This document shows positions 7,821 to 18,683 of a stretch of 64,000 nt of DNA, piece after piece (position 1 is the first letter of the stretch; every line of letters starts with the position of its first letter). The stretch is from Thermomicrobiales bacterium (lineage in GTDB: Bacteria > Chloroflexota > Chloroflexia > Thermomicrobiales > UBA6265): positions 6,719 through 70,718 of the forward strand of contig JAWKPF010000024.1 of assembly GCA_041390825.1 (NCBI GenBank). The letters run 5' to 3'. The notes under the pieces were generated by a model. It searched no databases and was not told the DNA's origin. It worked only from the letters and a program-made list of their open reading frames with translations. The translations under genes and the position numbers were made by a program.

Positions 7821-8491
7821 CTACCGATCCGGACGGCGCCCCAGTAGCGAGGAGCGTAATAGGAGGAGTAGATGCTGAGCGATTATCGTCACGCCGGATT
7901 CGTAGTTCTCGGCGTGGATGATCATGCCGTCGCCGATGTAGATCGCGGCGTGCGATGCCGCGTAGATACGTGTTCTTGGGAAGAAGATGATGTCGCCCGG
8001 CGTTATTGGTCTAAGGCGTCGACGAAGTATCCCGCCGAATAGGGCAGCCACTCCGCGCGGTGATCTGGAGGCGGTCGCCAAACCGACGACGTATCGCGTG
8101 AATCCTGAGCAGTCGAACCTGCCCGGACCGGCGCCGGCTGCGACATAGGGATAGCCGAGATACGACATCGCGATGCTCACGATGGTGGGTCCGACGGCCG
8201 GAGCGGCCAGGATTTCACCATACGCAGCGTCTGGGTCGACCGCGGCCGGGGCAAAACCAATGACGGTTCCGCCGTCTGCTCCTCCGACGGGAATCATGCG
8301 CGTGGGGACCAGATAGACGGACTTGGTGGAGGCGTCCGAGGATGGACTTGGGGCGGTAATGACGGGGAGTTCACGGGCGAGCGCTGGAAGCGCGGGAGGA
8401 GAGCAGCAGGGTCGATCCTGCTGCAACGGCAACGATTGCACGACGGGCAGAAGCAGAACATGCGACGCCGCGCCTCGGCGCGGTGAGCCAT
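7821..8491 (-). CDS. NlpC/P60 cell-wall peptidase, secreted (frameshifted)
   Basis: The catalytic block is well preserved: GRFDCSGFTRYVVG holds the Cys nucleophile, SHAAIYIGDG the His, and IIHAEN the third polar residue. NlpC/P60 enzymes cut the D-Glu-diaminopimelate or related bonds in peptidoglycan stem peptides. A different frame at the N-terminus gives a signal-like stretch (RRAIVAVAAGSTLLLSS), and a Pro/Ser-rich linker follows. I chose ATG 8491 because AAGGAA lies eight bases upstream. At least two frame changes occur, including one between signal and linker near 8390. Probably exported and active on the cell wall. Confidence 0.65.
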
Positions 8492-8522
8492 CTATTCGGT
8501 TCCTTCCCTCTTCGTAGGACAA

Positions 8523-10560
8523 CGGGCCGGACGAAATTGCGGATCGCCTGATCCTGCGGGCCCTACGACGGTCGACGCCAACTGCAATCGCCCCTGGGCA
8601 ATTGCCAGCCTGTCAGCGTTTGTCGATACGTCTCATCATCGAATCGGCGTAGATACGCCGAATGACTGCAACGTCAATTCGCTACGTTCGACCCGACATG
8701 ATGAGGTAAGCATCGCAGCATGCGACAACATCGGCGAACAAGGGCGATATCCAGATTCGTGAAATTCCTCACAGAATCGCCTCTCAGGTTTCTCCTGATG
8801 TTGCTGAATGACGAATCCGATCCATATGGGTACGGTACAATCGGTGCCTGGCAGACAAGCGATGCGGCCGCCGATTTATATTCGGGCAAGATGAGGGAGA
8901 CGAGTTCGATGGCGTACCGGTTTACGCTGGAACCCGCTGGCATACTCATCCGAAGTGAAATCGCCATCACCAAGGCTCCGGCCACGCAGATCGTGACCAA
9001 CCGCACTTCCTCCTTTGCCGGCAGTGGGACGAGCCGCGCACTGCGCTCACTGTCTCTGCTCCCCGATCCGTCATCGGCACGCTGTTCGACTGGCTGAATA
9101 CCGTCGAGCCCAAACCGGATCTGCGCTTGCCCTATAGCGGCCGCCGGGTTCACCTGGCCGACTATGACGAGGGGTCGCTCATTGCCGCGATTCGGCACGA
9201 TCAGCCGGGTCGATCATTCGATTCCCAAGATCGGCGATCACATTGCTCCAGCCATGGATTGCCCGAAGCAAGCCGCGGCCAAGCAATCGTCAACGCCGCC
9301 ATCGCGGGAGATAGAAGTATTCAAGAAGAGGCTGATTGTCGCTTCCTGTCGAAGAATCAAAGAACAGCTCAGAGTCGGTCAATTACATGGCCATCAATGT
9401 GACCGACCTCCCGAAAGGAGAAGTTCTACAACGACCCGCTGGCTTCAGAGGTCGTGGCGCGCACCAAGCCGGACGAGATGGGCGCCTACCGCTTGCTGCC
9501 CGCCGATTACGATCCGAGACCGTGGTGACGACGAATGGCGGCGGATGATGCCTGCTTTGCGTAGTCGGCGCGTTGCTGATCGCGTTGCACCGGGTGGGTC
9601 GCGGGGCGCGGGTCGAGCGCACGCTGGACGGTCGATCCAGCGACGGCGAAACGTTCGCCAACTGCGCGGCCAGGCGCTGATGCGGAACTACGAGAGCCTG
9701 GTGGCGGGCAGACCTATTTTGCCTTCCGCGATCCCTATGGTGTGCTCCTGGGAGGTCACCAGGCCGTGGCGCTGCTCGGAGGTGATCACACCTCGCTCAG
9801 CGAAGTGCTCTCCGATGCTCGATGACTATCAGGATCTGATCGACGAGCTGCTGGGCACGCCGGCGCTGGTCCTCGCACCTCTTCCTTACCGAGAGCGGCC
9901 GTCTGAAAGGCGGTGATCGCCGTCGGCGTTGCACGAGCGGGACAAGACCGTGCTCGGAACGGTTGCAGCGGTTGCAGCGCGAGTCGTCGCCTCCTGTCAA
10001 AACCCCGCCGGGCCTGGACGATGCTGAAGAGCGCCTCGGTTCCTGACGATCTGGGATGCCTTCGAACGAGTTCGATACCGCCCGTGCATGATTCTGGTCT
10101 CCTCCCGGGATGAACCCCTACCTCAAGGACTGGAACGCATTGCGACCGATGACGCCGAGGGTGAGATCTCCTGGGTCGAAGAGGTTGCGATGGCACGTCG
10201 AGCCCGACGAAGCGATTCGGGCGCGGATTTAGGGGCCGGAGTCCGTGAGTCCGAGCTCGGAGTCCAGGGAACGATTCGAGATTGGGGGAATCGTTGCGGT
10301 TGCGCTCCTGCGCGGTGGTCGGCTGTGCCTTGCGTCCGCTGACGCTGAGTTCGTTCGGTCTACCATTTCCATGAATGCCCAGCCGCGGAGTGGCTGACAC
10401 GAAATTGACACACCGTGCACGCACTCCGTGATTCGAATGCGATGGCATGCGGAGCACACTCGAGTCGAACATCCTTGGGGGAGCGGAGGCATTGGCCTGG
10501 ATGCAGCCGTTCCGCATTTCGACAGCGTGGGCATTCAGGCGGCGTGGGCTGTCTGGTTGT
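8523..10560. other. Two kilobases with no assignable gene
   Basis: Plus-strand composition looks coding and fragments such as VIGTLFDWLNTVEPKPDLRL (about 9069), PLASEVVARTKPDEMGAYRL (about 9430), TYFAFRDPYGVLLGG (about 9712) and LDDYQDLIDELLGTPALVLA (about 9817) read like protein, but frames change too often to join them. The last resembles a DinB-like helix, not more. Probably two to four small genes in damaged sequence. I do not propose functions. Confidence 0.4.
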
Positions 10561-10614
10561 TCCGGCATTCAAGTGGGGCGTGCATGACCGGGTTTACCCG
10601 GGCACGAGGCGGTC

Positions 10615-10645
10615 GGAACGGCGGCGATGCGCTCGCCGCCGTTCC
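10615..10645 (+). terminator. Strong hairpin, probable terminator
   Basis: A perfect 13-bp inverted repeat (10615-10627 with 10633-10645) with a TGCGC loop is followed by a T-rich stretch (ATTGCTGTTTT). It separates the unassigned region from the kinase gene starting at 10780. Confidence 0.6.
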
Positions 10646-10779
10646 ACTATTGCTGTTTTCGGCAACTCCGCGCTTCCGGTGCGACGGTCTGTGCAGTCCG
10701 AATCGCGACTGAAGCGACGGCGCGGTCGGCAGCGCGGCTTTTTTCGGAGCTGACGACGGAAGGACGACATCCGGCGGCT

Positions 10780-12753
10780 ATGACGGCTTCTCAGTTCGAT
10801 CCAAAGATGCTGCTCGATCCCGGATGACGCCGCGGCTGGTGGATGCGCGCGCCTGATCGAGACGCATATCTCCTGGGTCTATCTGGCCGGGGAGCGAGTG
10901 GTCAAACTGAAGCGGCCGGTCGAGCTTGGGTTCGCTGATTTTCGCGATCCGGCCGCGTCAGCAGGCGGGTGAGAACGGAGGTTCGCTGACTTGCCGTCTC
11001 ACGACCGATGTCTATCTGCGGGCCAGCCGGTGACGGGAGAACGGGGGTCGATGCGCCCGGCGAGCCGCTCGAATGGCGGTGGTGACGGAAGCCGATGCTG
11101 AGCGGATGTTGGACGCTCTCTTGCGGGAGGGAAGGCGCCGGACGATCTGGCCGATCGGTTGGCGGATCGGTTGCTGATTCCGTTTCATGCCTCACTCTCG
11201 TCATCCTGGAGGGGTGCCCTGCCCGAAGGACAGGGCGATATAGCCAAGGTTTCGAGCCTGAGCCGAATGCCTCAAGCGACCATCCTGCGTGTCCCCAGGA
11301 TTCCTGTCCCATTCGGGCCGTCCCGACCGATAACCTCGATCAGGTGGCCAGCGTCGCATCTGACATTTTGGGAGCTGCCCAACTCGGACTGGTTTCGAAC
11401 GGTCGATGCACGGGTTCATGACCGAGCAACGGGAGTTGTTGCATGCGCGCTTCGACACCTGACAGGAGGCTGGTCGGCGATCGCGAGGCGAGCATATTTG
11501 CCTGAACCAGACGCCATGCAGATCTACGACTGTGTTGAGTTCGAGATCGCCATTCGGTGCGCCGATGTGGCCAGCGATCTTGCGTTTCCTCGACAGGATC
11601 TGCGGCGGCTGAGCGCGGCGAGGTGGGCGACGACCTGGCGCGCGCTACCGGGAGGCCGGAGTCGATCTGCCGGGGCCGGTGGTCGATCTCTGCTGGCGGC
11701 GCACCGTGCGCTGGTTCGGGCGAGTCGCGGCTGGAGCGCTCGGGACGCGATGCGACACCGATCAGCACGTGCCTTCGAAGCGGCGAGCTATCTCGATATC
11801 GCTACCTCGTTCGCCTGTCCTATCCAGCCGATGCTGGTGCTCGTCTCGGGCTTGAGCGGCAGCGGAAAATCGACCGTGGCGGCGGCGATCGCGCGGGCGA
11901 CCAACGGCATCGTGCTCAGTTCGATGAAGCGCAAGAGGTTGGCCGGGTTGCAGCTGACCGATTCGGCCACGAGCGAGTGGCATCAGGGAATCTACACGCG
12001 TGAATGGGACCGCGCGGACGCATCGACGAGCGGAACGCGCGGTCGAGACGATCGAACGTGGGCGGACAGCGGTTGTGGATGCGACCTTCTGGACAATGCG
12101 CAACGGGAGCGGTTTGCCGAGGCGGTTTCGGTTCGGGGACGGGTGTTCGGGGAGCAATTCAGCGGTGAGGGATCCTCGACGTCGCTTGGGATGACGAGGG
12201 GGCTCACTGCGGCGAGGAGATCCCCCTCGGCGCTCGGGATGACGAGGGGTGCGCCGCTGCGTAGAGGAGATCCTCGGCTTCGCTCGGGATGACGAGGGGA
12301 CTTCGCCAGGCGAGATCCTCGACGTCGCTCGGGATGACGATGCGACCCGCTGCGGCGAGGAGATCCTCGACGTCGCTCGGGATGACGAGGGGGATCGCTG
12401 GTGGCGAGGAGATCCCTCGGCGTCGCTCGGGATGACGAGGGGGGCCTGCTGCGGTGAGGGGATCCTTCGACGTCGCTCGATGACGGGGAGATTGACGGAC
12501 GTGGGGATGTCCCGTCGTCGTCGTCGTCTGGACCGAATTGATGACGCCACGTCGAACGCGCATCGAGCGGCGGGCGCGCGAGCGGCAGACAGCCCCGATG
12601 CGACGTTCGAGATTCGTGAACGACAGATCGCCGAACTTGCCGAACGTCCGGTGCGGGTTCCCGACGGCGCACTGGGGCAACGATCGACACGGCGCGGACG
12701 GGCTGACCGTCGCTCGATCTGTTCCTTGCGGCCTGGAGATATCGCGGGGCTGA
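10780..12753 (+). CDS. Aminoglycoside-phosphotransferase-like/P-loop kinase fusion (frameshifted, repeat-invaded)
   Basis: Matches the two-domain COG2187/COG0645 type. First domain: LIETHISWVYLAGERVVKLK (about 10857) is the ATP-binding start, and EADAERMLDALLREG follows. Second domain: LVLVSGLSGSGKSTVAAAIA (about 11834) is a clear Walker A, and ERGRTAVVDATFW a later strand. The C-terminal helix, DSPDATFEIRERQIAELAE, appears only after about 320 bases of repeat units (12168-12486), so the array lies inside the gene. Many frameshifts are present. The family phosphorylates small molecules of unknown identity. ATG 10780 begins MTASQFDPKMLL. The last frame ends at 12753, just before ackA. Confidence 0.6.
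12168..12486. repeat. Seven-unit array of a dispersed 40-45 bp repeat
   Basis: Seven imperfect units, each built around GATCCTCGACGTCGCTCGGG and ending in ATGACGAGG, start near 12169, 12213, 12261, 12309, 12352, 12405 and 12453. Each unit has short complementary ends (CCTCG and CGAGG). Single copies occur at 13849-13885 and, inverted, at 49231-49272. The array reads as protein (EEILDVARDDEG) in phase with the kinase C-terminus downstream. Confidence 0.85.
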
Positions 12754-12775
12754 TCAGGAGGTTCGGGGATGCGCC

Positions 12776-14015
12776 ATGCCTGAGCGTACGGTGCTGACGG
12801 TCAATACCGGTTCGTCCAGCCTGAAAGCCGCGGTTTTCGACGCGGACGAGCTGGCCGACCGGCACATGACGGCGCTGGTGGAGCACATCGGGCACGCATC
12901 CGCATTGCGTGTGACCAGCGGAGCTGGATACGCTGGCGAACGAATCGAAAGACAGCCAGGGATCATGGCGCGAGGCGCTCGCCGTAGTTGCTCGATTGGA
13001 TGAGGCGCAACGGCGAGATCGATCCGCTGGTCGCCATTGGGCACGCCTGGTGCATGGCGGTCCCAACTATCTGGCCGCAGTTGATCGATGACGCAATGGT
13101 GGCTGCCATCGAGCAGTTGATCCTGTTCGCGCCGAATCATCTCCTGCTGAAGCGCTCGCGGCCATCGCCACCACCTGAACACTTCCCGATCTGCCGCAGG
13201 CGGCCTGTTTTGATACCTGCCTTCACTGCACCATGCCGCCCGTCGCGCAGCGCTATCCCTTGTTGCCTGAGTTCGAGCGGATGGCGTCATCCGCTACGCT
13301 GGTTTCATGGCTTGAGTTACGCCTCGATCGTGGAGCAGTTGGCGACGACTCGCCGCCGCGCCATCGCAGGCGCATCTGGGCAATGGCGCCAGCATGGCTG
13401 CGCTGGTGGAAGGGGAAGAGCGTCGACACCACCATGGGATTCACCGCTCGGCGGTTTGATGATGGGTACGCGCGCGGCGATCTCGGACTTGGGCTGGATG
13501 CTCGATCTTCTGTAAATGAAACCGCTGGAGCATTGACGAGGTGGCTGATCTGGTGACCAATCAGGCCGGTTGCGCGGAGTGTCGCAACGTCTGCCGACAT
13601 GAAACCCTGCTCGATCACGAAGTCGACGATGCCCAGACCGCCATTGCGCTGAACTTATGCGTTCACCGGCGCGCAAGCAGCTGGGGAGCGTTGCTGAGGC
13701 GGTGCTGGGGGGAATCGATTCGCTGGTCTTTACCGGCGAGATTGGCGGAGCACGCGGCCGAGATTCGGGAGCGGATCTGCCAAAGTGATTTCGGTTGAGT
13801 GGTTGACCAGACTGATTCAGAGAAGAACAAATCGAACTCGGAACGGTCAAGAGATCCCTCGGCGTCGCTCGGGATGACGTGGAGCTTTACTGTGAGGAAA
13901 ATAGGTACGGAAATTTCGTATGACGATGCTCCTGCAATGTCATGGTGCCCTGTCCGACGAGGAGCGCATGATCGCGCGGGATACGATAACGCTCATTCAA
14001 CGGGGGAGGGAATAG
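12776..14015 (+). CDS. ackA: Acetate kinase (frameshifted, repeat inserted near C-terminus)
   Basis: Starts PERTVLTVNTGSSSLKAAVF, the phosphate-binding first strand of acetate kinase. Later pieces include RLVHGG near 13045, the WFHGLSYASIVEQL stretch near 13300, LGGLMMGTR (about 13450) and LVFTGEIGGARG-type Gly motifs near 13730. The end, DDAPAM followed by EERMIARDT in another frame, stops at TAG 14013-14015. The enzyme interconverts acetyl phosphate plus ADP and acetate plus ATP in the cytoplasm. A copy of the dispersed repeat sits at 13849-13885, within the loop before the last strands. Phosphoketolase starts one base after the stop, so the two are co-transcribed and functionally linked. 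Confidence 0.85.
13849..13885. repeat. Single copy of the 40-bp dispersed repeat inside ackA
   Basis: AGAGATCCCTCGGCGTCGCT followed by CGGGATGACGTGGA matches the units at 12168-12486. It lies between the Gly-rich motif and the final strand of acetate kinase and reads SRDPSASLGMTWS in phase with the downstream ISYDDAPAM segment. Confidence 0.75.
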
Positions 14016-14016
14016 C

Positions 14017-16400
14017 ATGAACTTATGCTCTCGATCCCGATCTTCCTCGGTCGTCGCCACTGAGGAAGCGCGGCTACTCCTTCCAAAGCGGACGGTCCGC
14101 TGTCGCCTGAGCTGCTGGACAAGATGCTGCGCTACTGGTAGGCGTCCAACTATCTGACCGTGGGGCAGATCTATTCGTAGCGAACCTTGCATGCGCGAGC
14201 CGCTGGTAGTCGAGCAGATCAAACCGCGCCTGCTGGGCCACTGGGCACCTCGTCAGTTGAATCTGTCTATACGTGCAGCTCAACCGTCTGATCAAGGAAC
14301 GCGATGTCGACGATGCCTACCTGGCTGGTCCCGGACACGGGGGTCAGCCATTGTGGCGCAGGTCTACCTGGAAGGGACCTATTCCGAGATCTATCCCGCG
14401 GTCTCCGAAGACGAGGCCGGGATGCGCCAGCTCTTCCGCCACCTCGACACCGGGTGGAATTCCCAGTCATGTCAGCGTGCCAACCCCGATCGATTCGCGA
14501 GGGCGGCGAGCTGGCGGTGCTGAGTCAGTCCGCCTTCGGGCGGCGTTCGACAATCCCGATCTGCTGGTGGCGGCGGTGATCGGCGATGGCGAGGCGGAAA
14601 CCGCTCCGCTGACCGGTGGATGGTAGTAGTATTTTCCTGAACCCGGCGCGCGATCGGCAGTGCTCCCGATCCTCCATCTCAACGGGTATTAAGATCGCCA
14701 ATCCCACCGTCATGGCCGCATGGCCGACGAAGACATCCGCGCTCTGATCGGCGGGCACGCGGTGAGGTGCGGTTCGTTTGCGGTGACGATCCCGCCGCGG
14801 TTTTCCAACAGTTCGCGGCCACGCTCGACGGTACGACACGATTCGCGCGATCCAGACGGAAGGCGCACGCACGGTTTGCGGGTAACCCTGCTGGATGGCT
14901 ATCGCCTCCCAGGTGCACACCCGCGGACTGGTCCCGATGGTCGATGGCATCCCTTGTCGGCACCTTCCGCTCGCATCAGGTGCCGCTTTCGGGCGTGAAG
15001 CAGGATCCGGCGCATTTGCAGATTTCCCAGTGGCTCCGCAGCTACAACCCGACGAGCTCTTCGATCGCGCTGGCAAACTCGTGCCGGAATCTGGCCGAGC
15101 TGGCGCCCACGGGTGACCGGCGCATGGGCGCGAATCCATACATCGGCGGCAAGCTGCTGGTCGACTGATGCTGGTTCGATCCGCACCTGTTCGAGCTGCC
15201 GATCGCAGCTCCCGTGGAAGCTGGCACGAAAACACGCGCCCCTTCGGGACATTCCTCGCGCGATGTTCACGCTGAACGCGGACGAGAAGAACTCCGCATC
15301 TTCACCGCCGATGAGCTGACCTGAACCGCCTGGGCGATGTGCTCCAGGTGGAGAATCGCCGTTGCGGCGAGCGATCGATATCGACGATCACCTCAGCCCC
15401 GACGGCCAGGTGATGGAACTTGAGCGGAGCAGACAATCGACGAGTGGAGGCCTATACCCTCACCGGGCGGCATGGGCTCTTCCCCACCTACGAATCGTCT
15501 GCGATGGTGGCGGCGTCGATGATCGTGCAGCATTCGAAATGGCTGCAGGAAGCCGCCGAGCTTCCTGGCGCGAGCCGATCTCCTCGCTCAACATCTTGCT
15601 TCACCTCGACACGGCGCAACGACCACAACGGCTTTAGTCACCAGGACCGGGGCTGATCGATGTCATGCTCTCCAAGATGAAGTCACGCATCTACCTGCCG
15701 CCCGACGCCAACACGCTCCTCTCGGTCGGCGAGCATTGCCTGCAATCGCGCAACTACGGAATCGATCAGATCGACAAGCAACCGCACTTGCAGTACCTGA
15801 TTGACGAAGCGGAGCAGCAGACATCGATGCAGGCGTCGATCTGGCATTGGGCCGGCAACGAAGGGGATCTCGAGCCTGATGCGGTGCTGGCAGCGGCGGG
15901 CGACGTGCCGGACCCAGGAGATTCTGGCGGCCGCGGAAGCAGGTTGCGGCAATAAGGCCCAACTCACGGTGCGTGGTCAATGTGGTCGACCTGATGTGTC
16001 TCTTCATTCCGGCAGAGCCATCCACATGGCATGGACCAGACGCGTTTCGTCGATCTGTTCACCGCCGACAAACCGGTGGTTTTCGCGTTCCATGGGTATC
16101 AGCGCGCCATCCACGAGATTGTTCACGGTCGGGTGAACTCCGCAGTGAAGTTCCATGTGCGCGGGAAGTTCAACGAGGAAGGCACTACTCACATCTTGCT
16201 CGACATGGTGGTGCTGAACTCCATGAGCCGGCACGGTTCTGGCCGCGCTCGCTCTGAACGGGTGTTGCGCTTCCGCCAGCGGGCCGATGCGTGCCTATTG
16301 CCGAACTGAGCATGATCAAGAAAGCCGTGGCGTATTCGCGCGAGCATTTCGATCTGAAATCGGGTGAACTGGACATGGACTGGCAGCGGCGGGCTCCTAC
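14017..16400 (+). CDS. xfp: Xylulose-5-phosphate/fructose-6-phosphate phosphoketolase (frameshifted)
   Basis: The pieces assemble to a nearly full-length phosphoketolase of about 790 residues: LDKMLRYW, LREPLVVEQIKPRLLGHW, YLEGTYSEIYPAVSEDEAGM, the thiamine-diphosphate motif GDGEAETAPLTGGW, NPARDGAVLPILHLNGYKIA-type strands, FRSHQVPLSGVKQDPAHLQI, VVNVVDLMCLF and FVDLFTADKPVVFAFHGYQR. It uses thiamine diphosphate to split xylulose-5-P or fructose-6-P with phosphate, giving acetyl phosphate, which the adjacent acetate kinase turns into ATP. ATG 14017 has GGAGG upstream. More than ten frame changes and a few in-frame stops are implied. The 3' end is approximate. Confidence 0.85.
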
Positions 16401-17135
16401 CCCGCGGTCGTCGTTGCAGGCCTTGTATCCGGTTCTCCGCAGTGGCGGGACCCAGCCCGCCAGCGGCCGCAGGCCGCCAATATGCTGGGTAAATCGACAA
16501 CGTTTCGGACCGGCAAATCGGTTGCTGAGGCCTGCGACGCAGGCGCGATTGGCGGCCACGGGCGTCGTTACTTCGACCTCGACCAAGTACTCTCATCACG
16601 ACACGACCGGTCGCGATCATACCGAACGAGGAGCGCATGACATGGCATCTTTCAATGTGAAAAAGCGGGCAAGCTGACCTACTACTACGACGGCGATCGC
16701 CCGCGCTTCTGGCGCTGGTCATCAGAGGAGGAACTGGACGGCGACTCCGAAGCTCTATTTCGCCGGACTCACGGGCGGCTGCCATTCGGCCAAGAACGTG
16801 CTCGGTCTCGACGAACTGGTCACCATGGATCCGCACAAGGAGATCCCGCTCGTCTTCCAATGCTGGGGAGGAATGGTTTGGCATGAGGCCGGGGATCGCC
16901 GATTCGCTGAAGGATCGACTTCATCGAAGTGCACGCGTTCGGCTGCCAGCCGAAGAGTCCGAACCTCGCTGGTCGACCCGGTCGGGTTCGCGCAGTTGAG
17001 CAAGACCGCCTGCGCAAGGAATAGATAGTTTGTTCCGCCTTTTCGCCGACAACCTGCCAGACAACGGAGTTCCCTGCCGGTTCACCAGCACTCACTGACG
17101 TGCCCGACAAGGCGGCGTCGTACGAGTTTTGACGG
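16400..17135 (+). other. Unassigned coding-like region after phosphoketolase
   Basis: A frame starting MASFNVK near 16640 is followed in other frames by TYYYDGDRPRFWRWSSEEEL and by DPHKEIPLVFQCWGGMVWHE and FIEVHAFGCQPKSPN. These look like one protein of about 130 residues with many Trp and aromatic residues, in frameshifted sequence. I do not recognise the family. Bases 16400-16630 and 17030-17135 show no convincing gene. Confidence 0.35.
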
Positions 17136-17169
17136 TTGGTTTCGCACAAAAGGCATTGCAGGAGAGCGA

Positions 17170-17833
17170 AATGACGGCGATGTGGAGCGGCTTCGGCCGG
17201 GGGCTGTATTCAGTGGCTGGCAGCGGGAAGGCAATCCGCCGCAATAGGTCTTCGCGGCGGCGATACGCGGCCGCGGTGGCGGTGGCGGTTGGGATCGCCC
17301 GCGGAATAGACGGGGTCGCTGATATCAGCGCCATTCGTGCCGGTAGTTGGCCCGAGATCCCCATCAGGGATCTCCAAGCTGAAGCAGATGGCGGGCTTTT
17401 CATCACGCCAACGGGCGAAAGCGCGCGATCATCGCGGCCAAAGCCAATCTGGTCGCTGGGAATCGACCACGCGCGAGCGCCCGAAGGTGGAGAAACCCTT
17501 GCGAAGGCAGTTGAGGCTATCCATGACGCAGGTTGTTAGCGGCCGATTAGGGCACGATCGCGGACGCGTGCCGCGGTCGCAGCCGGGGTCGATGCCGCTG
17601 GCACCCACTTGATGAGCGGTTACGTTGGGCGGCCTGAAACAGGAGGGGGCTCCGATTTCGCGCTCATCGAACAGATGGTCGCTGAGCTTTCCGTTCCGAT
17701 TTTCGCCGAAGGCCGTTACTGGACGCGGGAAGACGTCGAGCGCTCGATTGCGGGCTTCGTTTGTCGTCGTCGAATGGCCATCGCTGAATCCGGGCAAGCG
17801 ATTACGGAACGCTTCGTCGCGGCGTTGCGATAG
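17170..17833 (+). CDS. nanE: N-acylglucosamine-6-phosphate 2-epimerase (frameshifted)
   Basis: TIM-barrel pieces in order: VFAAAIRAA, DGVADISAIRAG, DLQAEADGGLFITPTGE, LGIDHARAPEGGETLA, the SGYVG and PETGGGSDFALIEQMV stretch, ELSVPIFAEGRYWTREDVE, and the phosphate-binding FVVVEW/AITERFVAAL end. This matches NanE, which interconverts N-acetylmannosamine-6-P and N-acetylglucosamine-6-P. About 220 residues as expected. It heads a plus-strand set with a SIS protein, a sugar kinase and a ceramidase-like gene, suggesting amino-sugar salvage. Start chosen at ATG 17170; several indels are present. Confidence 0.75.
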
Positions 17834-17845
17834 GAGAGGGGTTCA

Positions 17846-17879
17846 GCGTCCAGGTGTCCAGTGTCCAGTGCACGGACTA
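17846..17879. repeat. Short CAGTGTCC-type repeat
   Basis: Successive GTCCAG/GTGTCCAGTG units occupy the spacer between nanE and the SIS gene. The same unit recurs at 61816-61850 and 61883-61905. Confidence 0.6.
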
Positions 17880-17949
17880 AACCAGGCGCTGGACCCTGAC
17901 TTGGGACCAATGTCGAACCACGCGCGCACGCGCAGGCAAGGGGGAACAC

Positions 17950-18680
17950 TCAGGCGAGCAAAGCCTACGAACGGCATTGAACGACTTCGCGGCTTGATCG
18001 ATGAGGTCGGTATCAAGGGGCCTCGTAGATCGAAGCGGCTGCCGCGCGATGGCGGACTCGATCGCCAACGGCGATTGGGCAGCCTTCTCGGTAGCGGGTG
18101 ATTCGCATGATGGCGGAAGAGGTCTTCTACCGCGCCGGTGTGGGCTTTGGGCGTTCAACGCCATGCTCGATATCAATTCGACGAAGCGAACCCTGCGGGG
18201 CGGGATGGTCGAGCGCACCGAGGGGTACGCCGGGTTGCAGCTGATCGGTTCGATGCGCGTGCTGGCGAGGTGGTATCGTCAGCAACCTGGATCAATCCGG
18301 CGCCGATCGAGCTGGCGATAGTTGTGGGGAGCGTGGAGCGGCAACGATTGGTTCTGACTTTGGCTGAACATTACGGCAATGCCGTATCGCGCCATTCCTC
18401 CGGCCTATTGATCGCTGGCCGATCTGGTGGTCGATAGCCGCGTGCCCGTGGGTGACGGTATTCTCATATGGACGAAGATGAGGATACCGCGTCGCGGCGT
18501 CCTCCACCGTGCGCTTGGGGCGGCACTGACATGCCATCGGAGGCGGTGCAGGTAGCCGAAACGATGCTGGCCAGGTTGAACATGCCGGTGATCGTGATAG
18601 CGACATCCGGCGAAGTGATGGAGCAACGGGTGCGTTCCAGGACGAGTACGGTCCGCGCCTGACACCGTTCAAGGGTTGAC
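17950..18680 (+). CDS. SIS-domain protein, UPF0309-like (frameshifted)
   Basis: Reconstructed order: LVDRSGCRAMADSIANGD, a GDSHDGG/GHSHMMAEE-like loop followed by EVFYRAGVG, ERTEGYAGLQLIGSM, a VSNLDQSGAPIEL-like phosphosugar loop, LAEHYGNAVSRHSSGLL and VVDSRVPVGDGIL, ending RLTPFKG before TGA at 18678-18680. SIS domains bind phosphosugars; UPF0309 members lie in amino-sugar loci and are probably isomerases or etherase-like enzymes. The start is not certain because no ATG is in place. The BadF-type kinase begins three bases later, so the two are co-transcribed. Confidence 0.65.
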
Positions 18681-18683
18681 CCG

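Noticed and set aside
12168..12486. CRISPR array
   Set aside because: The units are adjacent with no unique spacers of constant length, vary in sequence, and copies occur singly elsewhere; no cas genes.
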